64,000 nt of DNA. Source: CATOSP01 sp965216155. Its GTDB lineage: Bacteria > Chloroflexota > Dehalococcoidia > Lucifugimonadales > UBA3495. The notes under the pieces are model-generated. The model worked only from the letters and a program-made list of their open reading frames with translations. It was not told the origin of the DNA and did not search any database. A program made the position numbers and the translations under genes. The stretch lies in the NCBI GenBank assembly GCA_965216155.1, contig CBDCFD010000005.1, forward strand, positions 558,001-622,000, written 5' to 3'. This document shows, one piece after another, positions 33,711-42,696 of this stretch. The stretch's first letter is position 1; every line of letters begins with the position of its first letter.

Positions 33711-34091
33711 CTACGGCAGGAGCTTCAACAGGGCAACCACGATGCCCGCCGTGGCTAACCCGATTGCGCCGAGCCGGAGGGTCAGGCGCAACTCAAGGTC
33801 TTTCATCTGTGTCTGCATCTGCTGTTCGAGGGCGGCGATGTCGGCTTTAAGCACAGCGATGTCGGCCTTAAGCACAGCGATGTCGTCTTTTGTAGCCAGG
33901 TTGCCGCTTCCTGTAGCTTCTCCCATCGCGGCGACAAGGGCTTCGGCCTGGGCATCGGCGAACCCGGCTTCCTTCAGCGTGTTGGCGGCTCTTAGGATAT
34001 CGAACGCCCCGGAAGTCTTGCCTGCGCGTTTACCGCACTTCGATATTGGACGCGATTTGAGCAGTGGCTTAGCCAATGATGTGTTATCCAT
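33711..34091 (-). CDS. Coiled-coil membrane-anchored protein, DUF1640-like
   Basis: 126 residues. LKEAGFADAQAEALVAAMGE followed by LATKDDIAVLKADIAVLKAD and a C-terminal hydrophobic segment (LGAIGLATAGIVVALLKLLP) match the DUF1640/CCDC90-like layout: short helical head, coiled coil, tail anchor. The coiled coil contains a 21-nt tandem repeat (AVLKADI twice). Its ATG lies 3 nt beyond the hydrolase stop, so translation may be coupled. The first 30 residues are atypical and the true start could be internal. Function unknown. Confidence 0.6.
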   Translation of the reverse strand: MDNTSLAKPLLKSRPISKCGKRAGKTSGAFDILRAANTLKEAGFADAQAEALVAAMGEATGSGNLATKDDIAVLKADIAVLKADIAALEQQMQTQMKDLELRLTLRLGAIGLATAGIVVALLKLLP

Positions 34092-34094
34092 TGG

Positions 34095-35207
34095 TTACCG
34101 GCAGGCTTCCCGGACGGCTCTGGAGACGGCAGCGAGCCTGGGATAGTTGGTCAGGTCGTCGCGGAACCCATTGGTAATGTAGACCATCGACACACCGAGG
34201 TCCGGGGCGGTCCAGCAGACCGATGTCCCCGCGCCTCCGTGGCCAAATGTGCGTGCGTCGTTGTTCGTGGGCGGGGCCATTCTGGAATCACCCAAGGACA
34301 GTCCCAAGGAGCGGCGGGAGGACCGGCCGTTGTTTGAGTCCATGCCCTCAACTTGGAGCTTGGTCACTTCGGCGACCGTCTCAGGCGCAAGCACCCGCAC
34401 ACCGTCTAATTGGCCCCGGCCCTCCATCATGGCGTAGAACCTGCATACGTCCCGGGCAGTAGCGATTCCCCCGCCCGCCGGAAGCACCGACTGATGGACC
34501 TCGGGACGGTTGTAATTTATGACCTGCGAAGGCTGGTCGCAATCTTCCATCGCATGCAGCCTGGAAACCCGGTCCTCCAGCGACGGCGGAATCCCCAGGA
34601 AGGTGTCTTTCATGCCAAGCGGCTCCGTCACTTCCTCTCGGAGGAACCGGTTGATAGGGCGGCCATCAACCCGGCGCACAAGCTCGCCAAGGACCCATCC
34701 GAAATTGCGCGGGTGATAGGCCAGCGCCTTTCCGGCGGGGTACTCTGGCTTGATGTCTTCCATCCCCTTTACCACGGTCTCCCAGTCTTGCCACGTGTCC
34801 CAGGTCAGTTCGGGCGGAGTGTCGGGGAAGCCGCCTTGATGGGTCAGGACGTGCCTGACGGTGACGTTCTCTTTACCGTTACGCGCGAATTCAGGCCAGT
34901 GCCTGGCTATCGGGTCGTCCCAGTCGAGATTGCCCCGTTCCCAGAGGATATGCACACAGGACGCGGTGAGCGGCTTGGTGGACGAAAACAGAACGAACAT
35001 GGTGTCGCTGGCCACGGGCTTGCCGGCTTCGGCGTCCGCCATCCCACCATGCAAGTCCAGCACGAGCTTGCCACGCCGGTACACGGCAAGCAGGGCGCCG
35101 GGATGCTTTCCCCCAGCGATCTGTTCGTGGAACAGGTCTTCGACCTGGGAAATGCCCTCCGGGTCCATCTGCACCGTGTCCGCTGGGACTACCGTTGGAG
35201 ATACCAT
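34095..35207 (-). CDS. Beta-lactamase-like serine hydrolase (class C/esterase family)
   Basis: 370 residues from the ATG at 35207 behind GGGGGAGG. The class C signature is present: FVLFSSTKPLTAS (Ser75-x-x-Lys78), the Tyr region LAYHPRNFGWVLGEL and FGHGGAGTSVCW as the third motif (H-x-G). No signal peptide is evident, so it is more likely a cytoplasmic esterase or D-aminopeptidase-like hydrolase than a resistance enzyme. Followed closely by the DUF1640-like gene. Confidence 0.88.
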   Translation of the reverse strand: MVSPTVVPADTVQMDPEGISQVEDLFHEQIAGGKHPGALLAVYRRGKLVLDLHGGMADAEAGKPVASDTMFVLFSSTKPLTASCVHILWERGNLDWDDPIARHWPEFARNGKENVTVRHVLTHQGGFPDTPPELTWDTWQDWETVVKGMEDIKPEYPAGKALAYHPRNFGWVLGELVRRVDGRPINRFLREEVTEPLGMKDTFLGIPPSLEDRVSRLHAMEDCDQPSQVINYNRPEVHQSVLPAGGGIATARDVCRFYAMMEGRGQLDGVRVLAPETVAEVTKLQVEGMDSNNGRSSRRSLGLSLGDSRMAPPTNNDARTFGHGGAGTSVCWTAPDLGVSMVYITNGFRDDLTNYPRLAAVSRAVREACR

Positions 35208-35263
35208 GCGCCTCCCCCTGATTTTGAAAAAAGGTATGCCTTTACCCTGGTAAATTCCCGGAA

Positions 35264-35773
35264 TCAGTCGTCGCGGCGTTCGTCGGGCAGACGTCCGGAG
35301 GCTAGCAACCACATCCTGGCGATTTCCGGCCCCATGAACTTGAACATTCTCCGCAATGCCCCCTGCAGACCGGCAAGATCGTTCTCGGGAAGCACGTTGT
35401 AGAACCAGTTACAAAACGAGCCATGTTCGCCCTGGAGTACCTGGACGGTACGGGCGTTGGCAACGCAGGCTTCAATTTTCTTGCGGTTGCGGATAATCGA
35501 GGCGTCGCCTACCAGCAAGTCCACGTCTTCTGGCTTCATTCCCGCAACCGCGTCAATCTTCCAGCCGCGGAAAGCCTGCCTGAAGGCGTCCCTCCGTTGC
35601 AACACCATGTTCCAGGTGAGCCCTGCTTGAAACACTTGAAGACTCATGACCTCGAACAGGGCATCGTCGTCCTGTTGCCGCTTCCCCCAAACGCTGGACG
35701 AATACCAGGTCCGGGGCGATTCATCGCCGCCAAAGGCCCTCGTCTGATCGCGCGCATCGTTTTGTTGGGCCAA
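35264..35773 (-). CDS. DNA-3-methyladenine glycosylase I-like protein
   Basis: 169 residues from a TTG at 35773. DDALFEVMSLQVFQAGLTWN, MVLQRRDAFRQAFRGWKIDA and ASIIRNRKKIEACVANARTV follow the TagI helix-hairpin-helix core (LFE...L.GxQAGLSWxxVLxKRxxYRxxF; IIRxRxKIxxxxxNA). The N-terminal cysteine and the C-terminal Cys/His zinc site of E. coli Tag are absent, so this is a zinc-less divergent member. It would excise alkylated adenine. The start is uncertain. Confidence 0.75.
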   Translation of the reverse strand: MAQQNDARDQTRAFGGDESPRTWYSSSVWGKRQQDDDALFEVMSLQVFQAGLTWNMVLQRRDAFRQAFRGWKIDAVAGMKPEDVDLLVGDASIIRNRKKIEACVANARTVQVLQGEHGSFCNWFYNVLPENDLAGLQGALRRMFKFMGPEIARMWLLASGRLPDERRDD

Positions 35774-36005
35774 ATTCAGGGGCTCCTGGACAGGAGGCCG
35801 GATTTCGTCGAGCCTCGGAGGCTAGTCAGTTACCAATCTACCAGCGAGGTCATTGACCGTCAACGCTGAGCCGGGCCGGGCGCGGGCCCCTCCGGTTACC
35901 CGGACATCCAATCAACCGTTCCGGAAACAGGGTAAACACCAACCGGCGATTGTACAGGTAACGAAGAATATTACACGGCCCGGGCACAGTTGGTCTCCGC
36001 CTCCC

Positions 36006-37070
36006 TTATACCCGGTAGCAAGCTACAAAGTGTCCTCCTCCGCGGTCTTCCATCGGAGGGTGAACCTCCTCATAGCACCGCCGGTCCGCCATTGGGCAGC
36101 GATCGTGGAACCGGCACCGTGGGTGAGGGTCCACAGGCGCGGACACATCCCCCAATATGTTTACCGGGTCCCGCCGAAACGCGGGCGACGGGACAGGCAC
36201 GGCCGACAGCAACGCCCGTGTGTACGGGTGCAGCGGGTTGGACAACAGTTCCTCGGTTTCCGCCAACTCTACAATCTTGCCCAGATACATCACCGCGATG
36301 CGCTGGCACATATACCTGGCCACCGCCAAGTCGTGAGTTATGTAGAGGTAGGTCACACCCAGTTGCCGAGCCAGCCCCGACATCAGGTTCATAATGCTGG
36401 TGCTGAAGGAAACATCCAGCATCGACGTGGGCTCGTCAGCCACGACGAAGGACGGCTCGACCACCAGCGCCCGGGCTATGGCCACCCGTTGCCGCTGCCC
36501 ACCGGACAGCTCATGAGGGTAGCGGAATAACATGGTAGAGGCGGGAGTCAAACCTACCCGGTCCAGAAGCTCCCGGACCCGGTCCAGCCGTTCCAAGGAT
36601 GTGCCGATTCCCTGCACAGAAAGAGGCTCGGCCACCGTATCGAAAATGGTCCGGCGCGGGTTCATCGATTCATAAGGATCCTGGAATATCATCTGGGCCC
36701 TGCGGCGGAACGCCTTGAGTCCCTTGCCGCGGGTGTCGACTATGTCCGTGAATTCGCCGTCGTTTCCTGTGGCATCGTCTCGGGCGTCTCGGAAGAGGAT
36801 CCGCCCCCCGGTAGGGTCCTGCAGTTTCAATAACAACTTGCCTATGGTGGTCTTACCGCAGCCGGACTCCCCTACAAGGCCGAAACTCTCTCCTTCGTAC
36901 AGGTCGAAGCTGACGCCGTCAACGGCATGAACGTGGGCAGACGGACCCCGAAACATGCCACCGGACACCGGAAAGTGCTTCGTGAGACCTTCCACCCGGA
37001 CGAGTGGTTTCCGGCCGCCAAAAGAGGTCGGACCGCCGGAATGGTCCGGTGTATTCGAGCCGGATGTCAT
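36006..37070 (-). CDS. Oligopeptide/dipeptide ABC transporter ATP-binding protein (second ATPase)
   Basis: 354 residues. The ATG at 37070 is chosen because it overlaps the stop of the upstream ATPase gene (ATGA), with GCAGGA just before. Walker A FGLVGESGCGKTTIGKLL, signature ELSGGQRQRVAIARAL and Walker B PSFVVADEPTSMLDV are intact, and the C-terminal peptide-transporter extension ends in CRFHDRCPMADRRCYEE. This is the DppF/OppF-type partner ATPase, last gene of a five-gene operon for uptake of peptides or related solutes. Confidence 0.92.
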   Translation of the reverse strand: MTSGSNTPDHSGGPTSFGGRKPLVRVEGLTKHFPVSGGMFRGPSAHVHAVDGVSFDLYEGESFGLVGESGCGKTTIGKLLLKLQDPTGGRILFRDARDDATGNDGEFTDIVDTRGKGLKAFRRRAQMIFQDPYESMNPRRTIFDTVAEPLSVQGIGTSLERLDRVRELLDRVGLTPASTMLFRYPHELSGGQRQRVAIARALVVEPSFVVADEPTSMLDVSFSTSIMNLMSGLARQLGVTYLYITHDLAVARYMCQRIAVMYLGKIVELAETEELLSNPLHPYTRALLSAVPVPSPAFRRDPVNILGDVSAPVDPHPRCRFHDRCPMADRRCYEEVHPPMEDRGGGHFVACYRV

Positions 37071-38071
37071 TCCTGCCGGTCCTGTGAGTCCACGGGTTGC
37101 GCCGCCTTCACCGGCAGAGGGTTCCAACATGCCGCCCAATGGCCGCCACGCTCGACTACCGGAGGCTCTTCTGTTCGGCAGGGATCGGTAACGTAGGGGC
37201 AGCGGGGGTGGAACCTGCAACCCTTTGGCGGGTCGACCAGGTTCGGCGGCTCTCCCGGCAGCGTTGCCAGCTCGCGCTTGGGACCCCGTATGCTGGGAAA
37301 AACGGACAGCAGTGCGCCTGTGTACGGGTGAATGGGGCTATCAAAGACTTCCTCGGTGTCGCCCATCTCCACCAGTTTTCCGGCGTACATCACCCCGATT
37401 CTGTCGCTCACTTCGGCGACGACCGCGATGTCGTGGGTGATGTATATCATGCTCATTTGCAGGTCTCGTTGAATCTCTTTTAGCCGGCGCAGGATCCGGT
37501 CCTGGACTATCACATCCAGTGCGGTGGTGGGCTCGTCGGCGATGACTACGTCGGGTTGACACGCCAGGGCCATGGCGATCACGGCACGCTGTCTCATACC
37601 GCCGCTGTACTCATGAGGATATCGTTGGGTCAACCGGGGGTCCAGGCCCACCAGTTCGAAGAGGTCCATGATCCGTTGCTGGGCCGCCTGTACCGGCATA
37701 TCAGGGTAATGCGCTTCAATCGCCTCCATGATCTGGTCGCCCACCCTGTAGACCGGGTCTAGGGAATTCATAGCCGCCTGGAATATCATGGAGATCCTGC
37801 GCCAACGGTATCTCCGTATTTCTTCGGGGCCCATGGCCAGGAGGTCGTGGCCGTCCAGAAGCACCTGCCCCCCGACGATCCGCGCATTGTCGGGGAGCAG
37901 CTTCATCATGGAAATGGCGATGGAAGTCTTCCCCGAGCCCGACTCTCCCACCAGACCAAGCACCTGGCCGGGGAGCAGGTCGAAGCTAATGTCGTCGACC
38001 GCCTTGATGTCTCCCTGGCGGGTCTCATAGCGCATCGTTAGGCCGGATACTTGAAGGACTGGTCCTGCCAT
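37067..38071 (-). CDS. Oligopeptide/dipeptide ABC transporter ATP-binding protein (first ATPase)
   Basis: 334 residues. Walker A VLGLVGESGSGKTSIAISMM, signature YSGGMRQRAVIAMAL, Walker B DVVIADEPTTALDVIVQD and the switch His (IYITHDIAVVAEV) are present. The C-terminal oligo_HPY extension (GPKRELATLPGEPPNLVDPP then CRFHPRCPYV) identifies the DppD/OppD type. Stop and start overlap with the next ATPase by ATGA. The two ATPases would power the DppB/DppC-like permeases encoded just upstream. Confidence 0.92.
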   Translation of the reverse strand: MAGPVLQVSGLTMRYETRQGDIKAVDDISFDLLPGQVLGLVGESGSGKTSIAISMMKLLPDNARIVGGQVLLDGHDLLAMGPEEIRRYRWRRISMIFQAAMNSLDPVYRVGDQIMEAIEAHYPDMPVQAAQQRIMDLFELVGLDPRLTQRYPHEYSGGMRQRAVIAMALACQPDVVIADEPTTALDVIVQDRILRRLKEIQRDLQMSMIYITHDIAVVAEVSDRIGVMYAGKLVEMGDTEEVFDSPIHPYTGALLSVFPSIRGPKRELATLPGEPPNLVDPPKGCRFHPRCPYVTDPCRTEEPPVVERGGHWAACWNPLPVKAAQPVDSQDRQE

Positions 38072-38084
38072 GTCGCTCTACCCC

Positions 38085-39062
38085 TCAGCGCCGCCGCAGC
38101 CTGGGATTCGCCACCTCGTCTAAAGCGCGGCCGACCAGGTAGAAGGTGCTGCACAACAGCGTAATCGACGCTCCCGCGGGCACGATCAACCACCAGTACT
38201 TGGTACCGCCGAGCAGGTACCCGGCTGTGTTGGATGTGTGGATCATGATCCCCCAACTCATCCGGATGTTGAGCAAGCCGAAGTAGGATAGAACCGCTTC
38301 GGAGAATATAGCCCCCGTGACCGTGAACATCATGTACAAGAAGGAAAGGGGCAGCAGGTTCGGGATGATGTGTACGAAGATGATGTGGAAGCGGCTGCCG
38401 CCCGCCACTCTGGCCGCCTCGATATAGGGTTTGACGCTGACGCTGAGAGCCTGGGACTTGAAGATTATCGCCGAACCGCCGAATCCGCCCAGTATCCCGA
38501 TGAGCAGCGCCAGCATGAACAGGTTCAGGTCAAAGAGGGCGCTCAAGACGATCAGCAACGATAGTCCGGGCAGCGAGACCACTAGGTCGGCCAGCCGCAT
38601 GAACAGGGTATCTACGATTCCGCCATAGTAGGCCGCCACAGCTCCAACGGTGGTGGCAATCGTGACAGTAACCACCGCCGCAACGATACCCAGGATGAAC
38701 TCAGACGATGTACTGGAGAGCAGTTGGCTTAGTACGTCACGTCCCAGCGGGTCCGTGCCCAGTGGATGGTTCCAGGACGGCGGGGCGGGCTGCTCGGTCT
38801 GGTCGAAAGCATATCCTGTGACCGGGTCGTATGTGGCGTCGTCCCAGATGGTTGCCATGAGTATCGGGTGGGATATGGCCATGAGGGCGAATATAACGAT
38901 TACCGACAGTCCGATAATCCCGATTCGGCTCTCCACGAATATGGTCCAGCTTTCACGAAAACCGCGAAGGGCCAAACGCATCTTAGCAGCCCGGATCCCA
39001 GGCGTGCTCCCATCCCCTCCAACGGAGGGTTGGGACGAGGAAATTCCAGGTTGCTCGATCAA
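38085..39062 (-). CDS. Oligopeptide/dipeptide ABC transporter permease (DppC type)
   Basis: 325 residues from a TTG at 39062 that overlaps the previous stop (TTGA). N-terminal hydrophobic helix IGLSVIVIFALMAISHPILM, a periplasmic loop and four to five further helices follow. The PPSWNHPLGTDPLGRDVLSQ motif is diagnostic of DppC/OppC permeases. The ATPase-coupling EAA loop reads YIEAARVAGGSRFHIIFVHI. Works with the DppB-like subunit. Confidence 0.9.
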   Translation of the reverse strand: MIEQPGISSSQPSVGGDGSTPGIRAAKMRLALRGFRESWTIFVESRIGIIGLSVIVIFALMAISHPILMATIWDDATYDPVTGYAFDQTEQPAPPSWNHPLGTDPLGRDVLSQLLSSTSSEFILGIVAAVVTVTIATTVGAVAAYYGGIVDTLFMRLADLVVSLPGLSLLIVLSALFDLNLFMLALLIGILGGFGGSAIIFKSQALSVSVKPYIEAARVAGGSRFHIIFVHIIPNLLPLSFLYMMFTVTGAIFSEAVLSYFGLLNIRMSWGIMIHTSNTAGYLLGGTKYWWLIVPAGASITLLCSTFYLVGRALDEVANPRLRRR

Positions 39063-40240
39063 CTGTACCTGATCCTCGGGTCCAGGTAGGCGTAGAGAAC
39101 GTCCGCCACGAGGTGCGCTGTGAGGGCAAATATGCCGATGAACACGAAGGCCGCCATCACTAGCGGCAGGTCCTGGCCCCGCACGGCTTGCAACAGGGTT
39201 AGGCCGAGGCCGGGCCAGGAGAAGATGCTCTCGATTATGATGCTGCCGTCGATGGCGAAGGCGAGGCTGTAGACCAGACTGGTGACCACCGGCAGCAAGG
39301 CGTTTCGGGCCGCATGTTTGTCCCTTACCACCCTCTCCGGCAACCCCTTGGCCCGGGCCGCCATCACGAAGTCCTCGCGCAGGGTCTCCAGCATACTGTT
39401 ACGGGTCAGGAGCATGGTCCCCGCGAAGGAAATGGAGGTAAGAGTAGCTATGGGCAAAACCATATGCTTCAGGATGTCCCATGCCAGGTACCCGACACCG
39501 GACAGAGTCCAGGCCAACGGAGTGACCACCGCGCCTATTAGGACTACCGGGAGCCACCATGCCACCCCTGGCAGGCCCGGAATCATCGGGGTCCGCAGGC
39601 TGCGCCCTCCCGCTCGTTGCCAGGCCAGCATCACCAGCAGGAAGAATCCACCGAACGCGCCGCCGGTGATCAGCATCCGGTTGAATACATAGTCCGCGCT
39701 CACTTCCGCTTCCAGCCATAGCAGGGGATCTAGGAACTTGCCCAGAGGGAACCAGTCCATTTGGAACGCGAACAGCCATATCATCATCAGTGCGTACCAA
39801 GGAGTGAACACCGTGGAGAGGGTTGCGCCGGAGATGGTCATGGAATACTCCAGGAACCCTCCCCTTCGCCACGCCAGGGTCTTGCCTTGCACGAACCCGA
39901 TGTAAAAGGAGATGATCGTGGCGGTGAGGAATAGGACTGCCGTCCTCGGCAGCCGCTCAACGATGACTTCCATCACGGGCCTCGGGTAATGGCCGAAGGA
40001 AATCCCGAAGTTGCCTGTGAAGGAATTGCGCAGGTGGACCAGGTACTGTTCGGCCAGGGGTTTGTCCAGCCCAAAATTAGCTTGAATCTGGGCTCGCACC
40101 TCGGGAGGTAGCTTGGGGTTCTGGGCGTAGACGGAAGTGTAGTCACCGGGCTGGGCCTGCACCAGAAAAAAGGCCAACGTGACGATCAGGAACAGGGTCA
40201 CTAAGTTTTGGCCCAACCGCCGGGAGATGTAGGCGAGCAT
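39059..40240 (-). CDS. Oligopeptide/dipeptide ABC transporter permease (DppB type), enlarged
   Basis: 393 residues, about 60-70 longer than usual. The N terminus (YISRRLGQNLVTLFLIVTLA) and coupling loop FVMAARAKGLPERVVRDKHA are classic, as is the end (LVADVLYAYLDPRIRYS). The extra length is a hydrophobic insertion around residues 175-260 (ADYVFNRMLITGGAFGGFFL; GVAWWLPVVLIGAVVTPLAW) that may add two helices before the core fold resumes. Start ATG at 40240 behind GGGAG. Confidence 0.88.
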   Translation of the reverse strand: MLAYISRRLGQNLVTLFLIVTLAFFLVQAQPGDYTSVYAQNPKLPPEVRAQIQANFGLDKPLAEQYLVHLRNSFTGNFGISFGHYPRPVMEVIVERLPRTAVLFLTATIISFYIGFVQGKTLAWRRGGFLEYSMTISGATLSTVFTPWYALMMIWLFAFQMDWFPLGKFLDPLLWLEAEVSADYVFNRMLITGGAFGGFFLLVMLAWQRAGGRSLRTPMIPGLPGVAWWLPVVLIGAVVTPLAWTLSGVGYLAWDILKHMVLPIATLTSISFAGTMLLTRNSMLETLREDFVMAARAKGLPERVVRDKHAARNALLPVVTSLVYSLAFAIDGSIIIESIFSWPGLGLTLLQAVRGQDLPLVMAAFVFIGIFALTAHLVADVLYAYLDPRIRYS

Positions 40241-40301
40241 CGGCGCCTATCTCCCGGCCCTGGCAACTGTTAGGCTACCCATTCCCATAGCCGCGCTACG
40301 A

Positions 40302-42329
40302 CTACTTGAGGGCCACGATTCCGGGTAGTCCACTCGCCCCCTGAAGCCCGCTCAGCGTCGACGTGTATGGGAATTCAAGCCGGTCGCTTCGGTATGTCTC
40401 CAGGATGGGTGTGGTGAACAGCACCACGTAGGGAAGGTCGTCGGCCAGGAATTCCTGCATCTTGAATACTTGCTCCCTGGCAGCGTCAAGGTCCGTCTCG
40501 ACGAGAAGAGCGTCGGCCAGCTTGTCGAACTCCGGGTTGGAGTACCCGCCGCGGTTGAGTCCATCTCCTTCGGCATGACGGGAGTGGAAGAACGCTTCAA
40601 GGTAGTCGGGGAAGTTGGACAACCTCCACCCCAGAATCCAGATGTCGAAGCCCTCCGGGTCCTTAATCTTTTCTACGATTACGTTGAAATCGGTCAGCCG
40701 CGCCTTGGCCGGAACGCCAATGTCGTTAAGCCACCGCTCTATCCAGATGGCGAAGGTCGAACGAAGCGGGTCATAACCCGGTGAAGGGGACAGTATCTCC
40801 AACTCCGGCATCGGGTCTCCATTGGGCAACCTGAGCCCCTTGCCTTCTTGTTCCACCGTCCCGTTGGCGCTGACCACCGGTTCTTGCTCCCAGATAAATC
40901 CCGCCTCTTTGAGAATGCGAACGACCTCCGCGTTGCGCTCAGCGCGGCTTAACCCCTTGCCGATGAGCGGCACGTCGGGGTTGTACCAGAAGCCGTTCCC
41001 TTCAGGGACCGTGGTGTACATGGGCAGCGCCACTCCCTGGAGCACGGTGCTGGTCAGGAACTCTTTGTCGATAAGGATCGCCACCGCGTGACGGAATGCC
41101 TTGTTGTCCATCGGGGGTTTGCGGAAGTTGAACCCCAGGTAACGAAACCCATTGCTGGCGTTTTCCAGGTTGGCCAGACCGCTCTCGCCTACAAGCTGCT
41201 CCTGTAAGCCTCGTTGTAGTCCCAACGGGTTGAGCATAAAGTCGATGTCACCCTTCTTTAGGGACAACACCGCTGTCTCCTGATTCCCGTGGATACTGTA
41301 GATGGCGCTGTCCACGAAGGGCCCGTTGGTGTACTCCAATGACTTGTCGCCAGAGGCGTCACCATAGGCCGAAAAATCATATCCCCCTGGCTTGCTTTCC
41401 GCGTAAGCCCCGTTGGCGTAATGGGTTGTGGTAACGTCGGAAAAGTAATGATCGGGGTTCTTAGTCTTTTCTGCAAACGCGCCCTTCTCCCACTTTCCGA
41501 ACAGGAATCCGCCGGCGCTGGGCTCGTTCTCTGGGACGTGGCCGTACAACACCTTCTGTTGCTCTATGATGTCGGACTGTTCCTTCGCTTGTTCAACTAC
41601 CGGACTCCAATATGCCCTGGAGATCATGTTCAGGTAGGCGAGCCCAAACTGCCATCTTGAGAGCCCCGGCTTCTGCTTGAAATAGACCTTTAGCTTGTAT
41701 GGTCCCAGGGCCTCGGCGTGGTCGAAGAAGTCGTTGTCCACAATTGAGGACCAGTTACCGGTTAACTGGAGGTCACGTACCGTATGGGCGGTGAACACCC
41801 AGTCGTCCGCCGTGACTTCGTTGCCGTCACTCCACATGATCCCTTGTTTTAGATCGACCTCGGTTGCCCACAGGGTCTTGCCGTCGACGGTCTCTTCTAC
41901 CAGCGGGGTGGGGAAGTCCAAAGCCGCCGAGGGCACCCAGTCGAACCGCTGGGCGGAGAGGCCGTAGAGGCTGGGTTTGCCTCCACCTAACACATAGGAA
42001 TTCCAAATCGTCGTGTCGGGTCCCAGGTAAGACCAGAAGTTGGTCGTGGTCAGGTCCTCAAAGATTCCCAGTTGATATACCCTGGGGCCAGTGGGACCGC
42101 CTGCCGGGACCTGCGATGGAGTCGTGGCGGGCACCGTCACCTCTCGGACGACCTCCCTTACCACCTCCTTGGACACTTCAACCCGGACCTCTTTTTCGAC
42201 GATCCGCTCGACCGGCACCTCTTTCTCAACTTCTTTGATCACTTCTCTGGTGCAGCCGGCGAGCGACAGTACAACGATCAGCCACGCTAGTACCATTAAC
42301 GGCTTGCTGAGGGCAACGCCACGAAACAT
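40302..42329 (-). CDS. Family 5 extracellular solute-binding lipoprotein of the ABC operon
   Basis: 675 residues from the ATG at 42329 (AAGGGGGA upstream). A lipoprotein signal (PLMVLAWLIVVLSLAGC) is followed by a repetitive charged neck (EVEKEVPVERIVEKEVRVEV), typical of Chloroflexota binding proteins. The SBP_bac_5 body has PTPLVEETVDGKTLWATEVD, LKQGIMWSDGNEVTADDWVF and LNPLGLQRGL. It delivers peptides or other solutes to the DppBCDF-like transporter encoded directly downstream. It is 100 residues or more longer than usual, owing to the neck and extra loops. Confidence 0.92.
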   Translation of the reverse strand: MFRGVALSKPLMVLAWLIVVLSLAGCTREVIKEVEKEVPVERIVEKEVRVEVSKEVVREVVREVTVPATTPSQVPAGGPTGPRVYQLGIFEDLTTTNFWSYLGPDTTIWNSYVLGGGKPSLYGLSAQRFDWVPSAALDFPTPLVEETVDGKTLWATEVDLKQGIMWSDGNEVTADDWVFTAHTVRDLQLTGNWSSIVDNDFFDHAEALGPYKLKVYFKQKPGLSRWQFGLAYLNMISRAYWSPVVEQAKEQSDIIEQQKVLYGHVPENEPSAGGFLFGKWEKGAFAEKTKNPDHYFSDVTTTHYANGAYAESKPGGYDFSAYGDASGDKSLEYTNGPFVDSAIYSIHGNQETAVLSLKKGDIDFMLNPLGLQRGLQEQLVGESGLANLENASNGFRYLGFNFRKPPMDNKAFRHAVAILIDKEFLTSTVLQGVALPMYTTVPEGNGFWYNPDVPLIGKGLSRAERNAEVVRILKEAGFIWEQEPVVSANGTVEQEGKGLRLPNGDPMPELEILSPSPGYDPLRSTFAIWIERWLNDIGVPAKARLTDFNVIVEKIKDPEGFDIWILGWRLSNFPDYLEAFFHSRHAEGDGLNRGGYSNPEFDKLADALLVETDLDAAREQVFKMQEFLADDLPYVVLFTTPILETYRSDRLEFPYTSTLSGLQGASGLPGIVALK

Positions 42330-42354
42330 CACATCCCCCTTGCTGAATAGACTG

Positions 42355-42384
42355 AATCTAGCTTCTACTCCTTGTTGGGTCCAA
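42355..42384 (-). promoter_or_regulatory. Possible promoter of the peptide-transporter operon
   Basis: Minus-strand TTGGAC (42384-42379), an 18-nt spacer and TAGATT (42360-42355), about 26 nt before the start of the binding-protein gene. Moderate match only. Confidence 0.35.
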
Positions 42385-42550
42385 CTTACGAAAACCATTC
42401 CGATCGCTCGGTCGGGTTTTCCGCCATTCGACAGTTATGAGAACGAAGCGATCTCGGTCAATGCAGGAATGATACGCACCGCATACGGCCGTGACAAGAG
42501 TCCCAAGCTCCAGAGAAAGGTCACCGTACACGATGGCCATCACCCCCGGA

Positions 42551-42640
42551 CCCCCTCCCAGTGGGAGAGTGGGAATAGCCACATCCCCTTCGAGGGAGAA
42601 GCCAGGGCCGGTCCTCAGCTTGCCGAAGGGATGAGGGAGG
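42551..42640. repeat. Decayed CTCCC/GGGAG dispersed repeat in a 367-nt gap
   Basis: The gap 42330-42696 holds no gene. It includes the palindrome CTCCCA-G-TGGGAG (42555-42567) followed by CCCCTTCGAGGGAGAAG-like and GGGATGAGGGAGG-like words, similar to TCTCCCCGCGGGAGA at 46771-46785. This resembles the common CTCCC...GGGAG...GGGTGAGGG dispersed repeat of GC-rich bacteria. Confidence 0.45.
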
Positions 42641-42696
42641 ACTACTCAGGTGGGTGGGCAGATCCTTCGGTGCAACACCGCCGCTCGTGCAGGGGT

